A DNA stretch of 8,765 bases, from assembly GCA_038247995.1 (NCBI GenBank), contig JBBRUG010000262.1, forward strand, positions 1-8,765, given 5' to 3'. The stretch comes from JBBRUG01 sp038247995. GTDB taxonomy: Bacteria > Chloroflexota > Chloroflexia > Chloroflexales > Chloroflexaceae. The notes under the pieces were generated by a model that made no database searches, had not been told where the DNA came from, and was given only the letters and a program-made list of their open reading frames with translations. Within the stretch, counting starts at the first letter, position 1. Each line of letters begins with the position of its first letter. Both the position numbers and the translations under genes were made by a program. Shown piece after piece: positions 1 through 5,362 of this stretch.

Positions 1-108
1 CAGGGCAACATTGCTGAAGAAGAAAGAACCGCCCCACAGGAGCGAAAGGATGCCGAGTAATGTCCATTCGTGCGCTCCCATGACCTGTTTGATGGTGCTG
101 CTTGTCAT
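1..108 (-). CDS. EamA/DMT-family transporter, N-terminal 36 codons (cut by window edge)
   Basis: Reading the minus strand from the ATG at 108 gives exactly 36 open codons to the window edge. After a short polar start (MTSSTIKQVMGAHEW) comes a hydrophobic helix, TLLGILSLLWGGSFFFSNVA. The LLWGGSFFF signature is the typical first transmembrane helix of the EamA (DUF6, RhaT-like) drug/metabolite transporters, ten-helix inner-membrane exporters of amino acids or other small metabolites. A GGAG sits 5 bases upstream of this ATG (minus strand, about 114-117), which favours it over an in-frame ATG six codons earlier at 126. The substrate cannot be told from the first helix. Family assignment from one helix is good but not certain, and the rest of the gene lies outside the window. 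Confidence 0.72.
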   Translation of the reverse strand, partial: MTSSTIKQVMGAHEWTLLGILSLLWGGSFFFSNVAL

Positions 109-179
109 AACGTCTCCATTGTGCATAATGGCCCATTGCGCCTGGGTCAGGTCGACCAGCCTTCGACCGTTTGCGGGGG

Positions 180-195
180 CCACGAATGCGCCAAT
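180..195. repeat. Copy 1 of a 16-base dispersed repeat word
   Basis: The word CCACGAATGCGCCAAT occurs here and again at 8529-8544. Both copies sit in a G-rich setting (GGGG before, CGG after) in non-coding DNA. It is probably part of a dispersed intergenic repeat family. Only the core is shared, so the element boundaries are unclear. Confidence 0.55.
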
Positions 196-234
196 ACGGG
201 GGCGCCCTGCGTCAGGCTCAGCATGATGCGGTCG

Positions 235-262
235 GTCGTCTATCGTCTGTCGTCTATCGTCC
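235..262. repeat. Two-copy 14-base tandem repeat
   Basis: The unit GTCGTCTATCGTC(T/C) appears twice head to tail at 235-248 and 249-262, followed by a partial third unit (CGTC). It lies just past the stop of the minus-strand zinc-ribbon candidate and upstream of the transporter gene. Simple repeats of this kind are seen in Chloroflexota intergenic DNA. No function is evident. Confidence 0.7.
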
Positions 263-274
263 GTCAGTGATAGC

Positions 275-589
275 CTACCCTGTTTGCCGCATCGGCGCAC
301 TCCGTTGTATGCGCGGCAAACTGCTACAGGCAGAACGATTGCCGTACTCCGGCCCATCCGCTGTAGCCCAAGCGCCGCGCGTGCGTTGAGGAGGCAGCCA
401 GACTCTCCACTCGTCTTTGCTGTAGCGACTACAGCAGCTTTCACAAAAGCTTCCTTCGTCTGCCAGCGGCGCACCGAACGCTTCAGGCAAGGTGTAGCGA
501 TCGCCGATGCCGTTCTGCTTCGCCGGCGTTGCTTTGCCACAGCGATTGCATTTAGACGCGGTGAAGCGGGATTTGTTACATATAAACAT
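275..589 (-). CDS. Possible small zinc-ribbon-like protein (104 aa), function unknown
   Basis: From the ATG at 589 this minus-strand frame encodes 104 residues. Two CxxC pairs, C14-N-R-C17-G-K and F-C49-E-S-C52-C53, are 31 residues apart, the layout of a four-cysteine zinc-binding ribbon or knuckle. The stretch between them and up to about residue 67 (KDEWRVWLPP) looks protein-like. The tail beyond about residue 70 is of lower quality and crosses a 9-bp inverted repeat (282-290/313-321), so the 3' end may have been altered. A longer in-frame start at 724 is less likely, because the promoter found at 617-645 would then lie inside the gene. No Shine-Dalgarno is visible, so the message may have a very short leader. 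The gene is divergent from the XRE gene at 764. I recognise no family. It could also be chance open frame on the strand opposite non-coding DNA. Confidence 0.48.
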   Translation of the reverse strand: MFICNKSRFTASKCNRCGKATPAKQNGIGDRYTLPEAFGAPLADEGSFCESCCSRYSKDEWRVWLPPQRTRGAWATADGPEYGNRSACSSLPRIQRSAPMRQTG

Positions 590-616
590 CGTTTGAATAT
601 ATCTGATTTGGTGAGT

Positions 617-645
617 ATTACAATGCTCATTTTGAGCATTGTAAA
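617..645 (-). promoter_or_regulatory. Minus-strand promoter embedded in a perfect dyad (candidate operator)
   Basis: On the minus strand TTTACA (640-645) and TGTAAT (617-622) are separated by 17 bases, a 5/6 + 5/6 match to the housekeeping promoter consensus, and predict a start near 610. The same bases form a perfect 12-bp inverted repeat, 618-629 with 633-644, around a TTT centre, with half-sites TGCTCA/TGAGCA. A smaller dyad (ATGCT/AGCAT, 646-660) follows. A third TGAGCA lies at 699-704, two bases before the -35 of the XRE promoter. This arrangement fits an operator bound by a dimeric repressor, perhaps the neighbouring XRE protein. That link is inference. The dyad could instead act as an RNA hairpin. 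Confidence 0.55.
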
Positions 646-705
646 ATGCTATAAGAGCATAATGGCGTTCATTAAAAAGATTCGTCAAGATGCCAGAATG
701 AGCAC

Positions 706-734
706 TTGACACTCCTTTTTGCATGCTGTAGGAT
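706..734 (+). promoter_or_regulatory. Sigma-70-type promoter of the XRE gene
   Basis: TTGACA (706-711, perfect -35) and TAGGAT (729-734, 4/6 -10) are separated by 17 bases, predicting transcription from about 741 and a leader of some 20 bases before the ATG at 764. A TGAGCA half-site abuts the -35 at 699-704, where a bound repressor would hinder RNA polymerase. Confidence 0.7.
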
Positions 735-763
735 CAGGGCGTGAGTAGCGACGGAGGTAGACG

Positions 764-1027
764 ATGAGGATTGTCACAAAGGCGCTCAAGTTGCGACTTG
801 AAAGGGGACAAAAAGAGGGCAGGGTAGTCACGCAGCAAGAGGTTGCAGAGACTATCGGCATCACAAGGTCGGCGTTACGGCGTATTGAGCGCGGCGAGAC
901 TCAAGGTATCGATTTCGACACCTTAGCAAAGCTATGCGACTACTACGAAGTAACAGTTGGAGAGGTTTTGGAGTACGACCCACAAACAACTGGGCACTCA
1001 GCCAGCTTACATTGTCAGCCTGACTGA
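764..1027 (+). CDS. XRE/Cro-CI-type helix-turn-helix regulator (87 aa)
   Basis: This is a small, single-domain DNA-binding protein. Residues about 22-70 form the Cro/CI-like HTH fold: TQQEVAETIG (helix 2), TRSALRRIERGE (recognition helix 3, residues 34-45) and FDTLAKLCDYYEVTVGEVLEY, a typical XRE ending. GGAGG at 753-757 lies 6 bases before the ATG. It has its own promoter (706-734) and is divergent from the zinc-ribbon candidate, so it probably represses itself and perhaps that neighbour through the TGCTCA/TGAGCA sites. Oddly, the last 16 codons (from D72) and the stop codon lie inside a perfect 26-bp hairpin, so the C-terminal tail DPQTTGHSASLHCQPD may be a by-product of that structure rather than a conserved part. 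No toxin or phage gene is adjacent. The family call is firm; target and role are inferred. Confidence 0.9.
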   Translation: MRIVTKALKLRLERGQKEGRVVTQQEVAETIGITRSALRRIERGETQGIDFDTLAKLCDYYEVTVGEVLEYDPQTTGHSASLHCQPD

Positions 1028-1049
1028 GTGCCCAGTTGTTTGTGGGTCG
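976..1049. repeat. Perfect 26-bp inverted repeat (hairpin) over the 3' end of the XRE gene
   Basis: Bases 976-1001 and 1024-1049 are exact reverse complements with a 22-base loop. The left arm is translated as the end of the XRE protein, and the TGA stop (1025-1027) lies in the right arm. No T-run follows on either strand, so it is not a standard Rho-independent terminator, though so stable a stem could still protect or process the mRNA. It could also be a tiny inserted palindromic element, or an artefact. No flanking target duplication is visible. Confidence 0.93.
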
Positions 1050-1057
1050 CTGAAGAA

Positions 1058-1173
1058 TTGAGATCCTAGCAGCGCTCCACGGTTTACTACCGACCGCCCA
1101 TCAGAGCGACCGTATCACTCAGCCCACTCGCCTCGCTGCGCCAACAGTGAAGCGATGAGCGTGAGGATCTCAA
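1058..1173. repeat. Imperfect long inverted repeat in the XRE-tRNA gap
   Basis: TTGAGATCCT (1058-1067) is perfectly complementary to AGGATCTCAA (1164-1173). Further partial pairing (CGCTC at 1073-1077 with GAGCG at 1157-1161) suggests one folded unit of about 115 bases. It contains no credible reading frame. It may be a small structured RNA or a miniature element. Nothing else is recognisable between 1050 and 1254. Confidence 0.4.
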
Positions 1174-1253
1174 ACGGTTGCACCGCTGCTGTACCATAGC
1201 ATGCCGTACTGCGGCGCACCTTAACAACCATCCTGTCCAACCTGGAGATACAC

Positions 1254-1275
1254 AAAAAGCCGCCGGAGCGGCTTT
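1254..1275 (-). terminator. Rho-independent terminator of tRNA-Glu
   Basis: On the minus strand the 8-bp stem AAAGCCGC/GCGGCTTT with a four-base loop (TCCG) runs straight into a run of five T (1258 to 1254). It starts 25 bases past the tRNA 3' end and is correctly oriented to end its transcript. Confidence 0.82.
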
Positions 1276-1299
1276 CTCGTGTTTTGTTCTACTCAGGTT

Positions 1300-1376
1300 T
1301 GGTACCCCCAGCGGGATTCGAACCCGCGATCTTCACCTTGAAAGGGTGACGTCCTGGACCGCTAGACTATAGGGGC
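1300..1376 (-). tRNA. tRNA-Glu (anticodon UUC), CCA encoded
   Basis: The minus strand folds as a full cloverleaf: acceptor GCCCCTA (1376-1370) with TGGGGGT, U8-A9, D arm GTCT/AGGAC, anticodon stem TCACC/GGTGA with loop CTTTCAA (anticodon TTC), and T arm GCGGG-TTCGAAT-CCCGC. It is followed by A73 and a genomic CCA (1302-1300). The GAA and GAG codons for glutamate are its targets. The tRNA may also feed haem/bacteriochlorophyll synthesis through glutamyl-tRNA reductase, which is established for such tRNAs in bacteria of this type. The first acceptor pair is G1-U72 and the sixth U6-G67, both wobbles. It stands alone as a one-gene transcript with its own promoter and terminator. Confidence 0.95.
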
Positions 1377-1388
1377 ACAACGCTGCCT

Positions 1389-1417
1389 ATTATACCAGGG
1401 TCTTGCGTTCCTTTCAA
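1389..1417 (-). promoter_or_regulatory. Strong promoter of tRNA-Glu
   Basis: On the minus strand TTGAAA (1412-1417) and a perfect TATAAT (1389-1394) are separated by 17 bases. The predicted start is near 1382, about 6 bases before the mature tRNA 5' end. This is the best promoter in the window. Confidence 0.85.
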
Positions 1418-1447
1418 GTTGTGTTTGCGCATGGCTTCAGGGCGGCG

Positions 1448-1484
1448 AAAAGCGAACCTGAACCGCCCTCATCGGCCAGGTTCG
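1448..1484 (-). terminator. Probable terminator after the QxxG membrane protein
   Basis: On the minus strand CGAACCTG (1484-1477) pairs with CAGGTTCG (1460-1453) around a 16-base loop and is followed by C-TTTT (1452-1448), six bases beyond the stop codon at 1491. A rival stem, AGGGCGG/CCGCCCT (1469-1463 with 1445-1439), uses part of the same loop, so the two folds exclude each other. The T-run is short, so strength is uncertain. Confidence 0.45.
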
Positions 1485-1490
1485 AAAGCA

Positions 1491-2591
1491 CTAGCGAATG
1501 GTTACGACAATTTGCCCGGTCTCAATCCGCACTGCCAGTAGTTCGCGGTCGGTGACGCCAATCGACGTGTTCACCTGACGTTCAATCGGCGCAATCAGAT
1601 CGCTGACCGAAATGACCAGAGCGATTGGCCCGGTGAGGATTGGGTTGCGCACGGCAACCTGCCCGTCGGTAACAACCAGGCCGGAACGTACTTCATTTAC
1701 TGTTCCAAGGATCACCAGCGTGACGCGTATTTCGTCGGGCACAAAGCGCATGGTCACTGCTTCAATTGGGCCGGTGTTCTCTAGGCGACGGGCGATGCGG
1801 CGGTTGGCTTCCTCTTCCGTTACGACCACTTCACCTGACGGCAGTTCCTCGATCACGCGCGGTAATGCCGTTGCCAAAGGTTCCGGTGAAGGCGTCGGCA
1901 TGGGCGTTGGCGTGTTCTCGAGCGTAGCTGTGGCGTCCGGCGCTACCGTCGCTGTTGGTAGGGCCGGATTGGTTGTTGGTTGGCCAACCGATGCATCGGC
2001 TGGCTGTGGATCAGGTTCATCTGCTGTCTGTGCAGCCGCTTCCGCGGTGGCCTGCGTGTCGTTGCCACCGGCCGCCTGGCCTGGCGCGGGGGTAAGCGTC
2101 TCTGCAAGCAAGATCGTCGTTGACGGTTCGCCAAGCGCCTGTCCGATCCCGGCAGCTAGGGCGGTAGCCGCTTGCGCGCCCTGTTCGCCGCCGGCTTCTC
2201 CGGCCGGCCCGGGATTCTGGGCCGGATTGCCGCCCACAATAGTCAGCGGTGTGCCGGATGTCGCAACTGCGGTTTCCAGCGCGGCTGCGAGGGTTTCCAT
2301 GGGGATGGGTTCTGCCGCCGCGTCGGCCGGCGCACCACTGAGTTGATCGGTAAGTTGCCCGGCAATCTGGCCTTCGATCTGCCCGGCAAGCTGGCCCTCG
2401 ATTTGGGCCGAGATCTGCGTTTCGATCGCGGAGGCAATCCGTTCACCAATCGTGCGGCTCACCCACGGCCGAATCACAAACCCGTAGGTTAGCACGAGCA
2501 ACGCCATGCCAAAGATGACGCCGGCCAGGCTACGTTGCCAGGAACCTTGGCGGCGAACTGGTGGATCGTCGTAAGCGTACCGTTCAGGCAT
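1491..2591 (-). CDS. Single-pass membrane protein with QxxG repeats and a C-terminal beta-rich domain (366 aa)
   Basis: An Arg-containing N-terminus is followed by one transmembrane helix (residues about 21-40, SLAGVIFGMALLVLTYGFVI), so the bulk should lie outside the membrane. Directly after it, residues 59-86 consist of seven tetrapeptides of the form Q-[IL]-x-x, mostly ending in G. A low-complexity Ala/Gly/Gln and then Pro/Thr linker spans about 87-255, including TPTPMPTPSPEP. A compact C-terminal domain (about 258-366) starts VVVTEEEANRRIARRLENTG and alternates short strands (IRVTLVILG, QVAVRN, ALVISVSDL, IVVTIR). That layout recalls the LmeA/DUF2993-like lipid-binding domains of Chloroflexota and Actinobacteria, but the match is my impression only. 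AAAGG lies 8 bases before the ATG (2604-2600). The gene follows the mannosyltransferase on the same strand after 139 bases. Function unknown. Confidence 0.85.
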   Translation of the reverse strand: MPERYAYDDPPVRRQGSWQRSLAGVIFGMALLVLTYGFVIRPWVSRTIGERIASAIETQISAQIEGQLAGQIEGQIAGQLTDQLSGAPADAAAEPIPMETLAAALETAVATSGTPLTIVGGNPAQNPGPAGEAGGEQGAQAATALAAGIGQALGEPSTTILLAETLTPAPGQAAGGNDTQATAEAAAQTADEPDPQPADASVGQPTTNPALPTATVAPDATATLENTPTPMPTPSPEPLATALPRVIEELPSGEVVVTEEEANRRIARRLENTGPIEAVTMRFVPDEIRVTLVILGTVNEVRSGLVVTDGQVAVRNPILTGPIALVISVSDLIAPIERQVNTSIGVTDRELLAVRIETGQIVVTIR

Positions 2592-2619
2592 TGGGTTTAC
2601 CTTTGATCAGTGTGCTATA

Positions 2620-2716
2620 GCGCTGAGCAGATCGGTTGAGCCAACCTACAGGCCGCGCGAGCGGAGCGAGCCACCCGGTTCAGTGCCTTCAAGGGCTCAG
2701 TTGGGTTGCTCAGTGC
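2620..2716. repeat. Structured spacer with a 10-bp closing stem
   Basis: GCGCTGAGCA (2620-2629) pairs fully with TGCTCAGTGC (2707-2716, one G-U). Inside lie a small hairpin GGTTG-AGC-CAACC (2634-2646) and a pair TGAGCC/GGCTCA. It fills most of the space between the mannosyltransferase stop and the next gene, so it could be a terminator-like or processing element, or a repeat copy. No T-run is seen. Confidence 0.4.
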
Positions 2717-2730
2717 GATAATGCTGGATT

Positions 2731-3834
2731 CTAGCTTCGAACCAGTTCAGTGAACAGGGCGTCATATTGGGGCGTCACCACGCTCCAGGCGGATGGATGC
2801 GCCAGGGCCGCCCAGTCGATCCGGCGTAGCTCAGGCAAACGTGCGATGGTAGTTGCCAGATGCGCCGCAAGACCGGCGTCGGTCGGGTACAAACAGGCGG
2901 TTTGTAGCTTCGTCGGGAGCAGATCCGGGTAATTCAGCCGCCAGGGCAGCACCGGAACACAATTGGCAGCCAATGCCTCGACCACGCCAATCCCGAAGAA
3001 TTCTTGCAGCGCTGTGCTCACCACAATATCGGCCTGCTGCAAGCGCGCGCCATAGGCTGCCCGGCTCGGCACATACCCCCAATGGATGATCTGCGCCGCC
3101 CAACGGGTACGCGCTGCGGCAAACTCGGGCGCCTGCGGATCAATATGCTCACCGGCCACGATCAGCCGAAAATCAACCCCCTGGGCCGCTAACTGCTCAA
3201 GTGCTGCAAAGAACAACTCCGGCTGCTTATCATACTCCCAACGGGCATTCCAAAGCAAGATCGGCAAACGTGAGGGCTGAGGGCTGAATGTTGCAGGTTG
3301 AAGTTCCAGGCCGCTGAGATCGATTCCCGGTGTAAGCACCCGACTTTTTGCTGCGATCTGATCGATGGTTTGCAGTTCCTGATGATCGTGGTAACGACCA
3401 AGCAAACCAGGCAGGGCCGCCAGAAAGCTCCGCTGGTGAAAAGCGGAGTTGAACAGCACACTGTCGGCGACAAGAGCCGAGGTGTAGTTGATCCAGGCCC
3501 AACTCAGGTCTCGCTGGCGGCCAGGCGGCAGTGGATAGGTGAGTTGGTTTTCGTGGAAGTAGACGGCAATCGGCACGCCGGCAAAACGCTCAGCCGTCAG
3601 GGCGCGAAACACCGCCAGATCCAACATGTCGCTCGCAACAATTAGATCGGGTTGCAGTGCGGCTTCCTGCGCCATGCGCGCCAGGGTCACTGCGCTGCCG
3701 CGCATACGCCAGCGCCAGCCGCCGGCCTGGCTCAAATGCAACAGATGTACGCTATGTGCGCTGTGCGCCGCATAACCCGCTGCTACCGCTGCGTGTGATC
3801 CGCCGTGAAATGGATCGAGCCAGAGGATATCCAT
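2731..3834 (-). CDS. tRNA-queuosine alpha-mannosyltransferase homologue (GTDC1/QTMAN, DUF3524 family glycosyltransferase, 367 aa)
   Basis: The protein follows the GTDC1/QTMAN pattern over its full length. The N-terminal DUF3524 half has LDPFHGGSH (6-14), a Trp/Arg patch WRWRMRGSA (40-48), YFHENQLTYP (92-101) and FNSAFHQRSFL (128-138). The C-terminal GT-B half has LLWNARWEYDKQPE (193-206), IIHWGYVPSRAAY (249-261), and STALQEFFGIGVVEAL (273-288), whose spaced Glu residues are the usual nucleotide-sugar-binding motif of GT4-like enzymes. The animal homologue transfers mannose from GDP-mannose to queuosine at position 34 of tRNA-Asp in the cytosol. The same reaction here is inferred from family, not proven. 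GGAG lies 4 bases before the ATG at 3834. The neighbours are not queuosine genes. A generic GT4 glycosyltransferase is the alternative, but the YFHENQL and HWGY motifs argue for this family. Confidence 0.9.
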   Translation of the reverse strand: MDILWLDPFHGGSHAAVAAGYAAHSAHSVHLLHLSQAGGWRWRMRGSAVTLARMAQEAALQPDLIVASDMLDLAVFRALTAERFAGVPIAVYFHENQLTYPLPPGRQRDLSWAWINYTSALVADSVLFNSAFHQRSFLAALPGLLGRYHDHQELQTIDQIAAKSRVLTPGIDLSGLELQPATFSPQPSRLPILLWNARWEYDKQPELFFAALEQLAAQGVDFRLIVAGEHIDPQAPEFAAARTRWAAQIIHWGYVPSRAAYGARLQQADIVVSTALQEFFGIGVVEALAANCVPVLPWRLNYPDLLPTKLQTACLYPTDAGLAAHLATTIARLPELRRIDWAALAHPSAWSVVTPQYDALFTELVRS

Positions 3835-3864
3835 GCGTCTCCACAGTTACCGATCACGACCACG

Positions 3865-3873
3865 ATTGTAGCA
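3865..3873 (-). promoter_or_regulatory. Extended -10 promoter of the mannosyltransferase gene
   Basis: On the minus strand TG-C-TACAAT (3873-3865) is an extended -10 element with 5/6 match in the hexamer. It predicts a start near 3858 and a 24-base leader that carries the GGAG. No good -35 is present, as is common with extended -10 promoters. Confidence 0.5.
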
Positions 3874-3998
3874 CGCTGAGTTATATTGAGCAGAGTAAAT
3901 GTTTTGGGTGAGGTCAAACGGCAACATGTGCGTACTGGCCGGTTGTCATGCCTTTACGCGCTGACGCGCCACGGATTGGCTGGGGTGCGCTTTGTGCT

Positions 3999-4027
3999 TT
4001 GCGTTTTGCATTCCAACGGCGTACGAT
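3999..4027 (+). promoter_or_regulatory. Weak candidate promoter of the binding-protein operon
   Basis: TTGCGT (3999-4004) and TACGAT (4022-4027) are 17 bases apart, with only 3/6 and 4/6 consensus matches. Position and orientation suit the gene at 4088, and nothing better is seen in the 250-base divergent spacer. Confidence 0.3.
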
Positions 4028-4087
4028 ACCTTTGGGCCGCTAGTGCGTATCTACAACTGGAGAGCGCGCAGAGCAGGAGCAGAGCTG

Positions 4088-5362
4088 ATGCAAATGTTCG
4101 CACGTGTAGTGGGTCTGGGGTATGTGGGAATTGTGGTGCTGATGCTGCTGGTGAAGGCGTTTGTGCCGCTCCCCGGCGTTGTCGGGTATGCGCCGTTGCC
4201 GTTGGCACTCGGGCCGGCGAGCCGACCAATTGAATTGGTAGTCTGGGCAAGTCCGGAGAAACGCGCCTGGTTGGCCGAGGCCGTCCGTCGTTTTGAGGCC
4301 GATCAGGCCAATCTTGCTGGGCGTCCGATCCAGGTGCGCGTGACGGCGCTCGAGTCGCCGGACATGGTAGCGCGGATTGTGCAGGAAGACTGGAGCGCCG
4401 CGCCGCAGCCCCATGTGATTATTCCCGCGAGCAGCGTCTGGGTCGCTGCGCTCCAGAGCGACTGGGCGGCGCAACATAGCGGCGCAATTGTGCGTGGTGG
4501 GAATGATGCGCCGCGCCCGCTGCTGCTTTCGCCGCTGGTGGCCGTGGCCTGGGAAGAGCGGGCCAATCTGCTCTGGCCTGCCGGCGTCGGCACGTTCTGG
4601 GCCGATCTCCAGGCGGCGCTGGCCAACCCCGACGGCTGGGCGGGCGTGGCTGTCGCCCAGGGGTTTGCACCTGCCGGCGCGGAAGTGCAGCGCGCTCAAA
4701 GCTGGGGCAGTGTAAAGTTTGCCCATAGCTCGCCGCTGACCACGGATAGTGGTGCGCAGGCGCTTCTGCTGATGAGCTATGCCTTTCACAATAAAACTGC
4801 CGCTTTGACGCAGGCCGATGTCGCTGACCCGGCGCTGCGCAGTTGGCTGCAACCTATTGCCGCCGCGACGTTGGATCTTGGCGATGATGCGGGCGCACTC
4901 ATGGAAGACCTGGTGCGCTTCGGGCCGAATACCTACGATGTTGTGCTTACCTACGAGCATCTGGCGCTGGGGCAGATCCTAAATGCGCAGAGCCGCTGGG
5001 GCCAGCAGATCCGCGTCTTCTATCCGCCGGCCACATTCGTCAGCGATCATCCGTTCACGCTGCTTGATGCACCGTTCACCACCGATGCCGAGCGTGAGGC
5101 TGCCGCCGCTCTGCGCAGTTTTCTGCTCGCACGCGAAACTCAGGCGCTTGCGCTCCAGAGCGGTTTCCGCCCCGCTGAACCAACAGTGCCGATGGTCAGC
5201 AGCGACGCAAACAACCCCTTTAATCTGTATGCGCCGTTGGGGGTTCGCATCGAATTTGGGCGCCAGGTTGAACCGCCGGACAGTTCAGTGCTCGCCGCGT
5301 TGCAGGAGTTGTGGCGTCAGGAGCTTCGTCAGTACACATTGTTACCGCAGGAGGGTCGCTGA
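4088..5362 (+). CDS. Membrane-anchored extracellular solute-binding-like protein (424 aa)
   Basis: A single hydrophobic helix (residues about 7-24) with no lipobox cysteine anchors the protein, leaving the rest outside the cytoplasm. From residue 48 it reads like a bacterial solute-binding protein (SBP_bac_11-like): IELVVWASPEKRAWLAEAVRRFE, the FAHSSPLTTDSGAQALLLMS stretch (212-231) at the usual ligand-loop place, YDVVLTYEHLA, and a C-terminal DAEREAAAALRSFLL...GFRP segment. In Chloroflexota this domain is often followed by a von Willebrand A domain. Here the protein stops just where that would begin. AGGAG (4075-4079) lies 8 bases before the ATG, which favours this start over an in-frame ATG at 3992 that lacks one. 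Its TGA overlaps the next gene's ATG by one base. No permease or ATPase is near, so it may sense or present a ligand rather than import it. Confidence 0.85.
   Translation: MQMFARVVGLGYVGIVVLMLLVKAFVPLPGVVGYAPLPLALGPASRPIELVVWASPEKRAWLAEAVRRFEADQANLAGRPIQVRVTALESPDMVARIVQEDWSAAPQPHVIIPASSVWVAALQSDWAAQHSGAIVRGGNDAPRPLLLSPLVAVAWEERANLLWPAGVGTFWADLQAALANPDGWAGVAVAQGFAPAGAEVQRAQSWGSVKFAHSSPLTTDSGAQALLLMSYAFHNKTAALTQADVADPALRSWLQPIAAATLDLGDDAGALMEDLVRFGPNTYDVVLTYEHLALGQILNAQSRWGQQIRVFYPPATFVSDHPFTLLDAPFTTDAEREAAAALRSFLLARETQALALQSGFRPAEPTVPMVSSDANNPFNLYAPLGVRIEFGRQVEPPDSSVLAALQELWRQELRQYTLLPQEGR

Noticed and set aside
284..709. A 141-codon plus-strand frame in the left region
   Set aside because: No ribosome site, Arg/Ala-rich text without motifs, and it runs through the palindromic promoter region; the opposite frame with two CxxC pairs is better.
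764..1027. XRE gene as the antitoxin of a toxin-antitoxin pair
   Set aside because: No toxin-like small gene overlaps or abuts it; the only neighbour is divergent and has a zinc-ribbon rather than a toxin pattern.
1178..1372. A 64-codon plus-strand frame ending in GTPSGIRTRDL-like sequence
   Set aside because: That peptide is the well-known false translation of the antisense of a tRNA gene; the bases belong to tRNA-Glu.
1612..2346. A 244-codon plus-strand frame opposite the QxxG membrane protein
   Set aside because: Low-complexity Ala/Ser/Val text mirrors the Ala/Pro/Thr linker of the real gene; there is no ribosome site.
1300..3834. Functional link between tRNA-Glu and the queuosine-mannosyltransferase homologue
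   Set aside because: Queuosine occurs in tRNAs with GUN anticodons (Asp, Asn, His, Tyr), not in UUC tRNA-Glu; the closeness is probably chance.
3886..4087. N-terminal extensions and a separate frame upstream of the binding-protein gene
   Set aside because: The upstream ATGs lack ribosome sites and would place the signal-anchor helix deep inside the protein; AGGAG marks the ATG at 4088.
4040..4960. A 306-codon minus-strand open frame opposite the binding-protein gene
   Set aside because: It is rich in Arg/His/Pro with no domain-like pattern, and arises from the high-GC codon bias of the convincing plus-strand gene.
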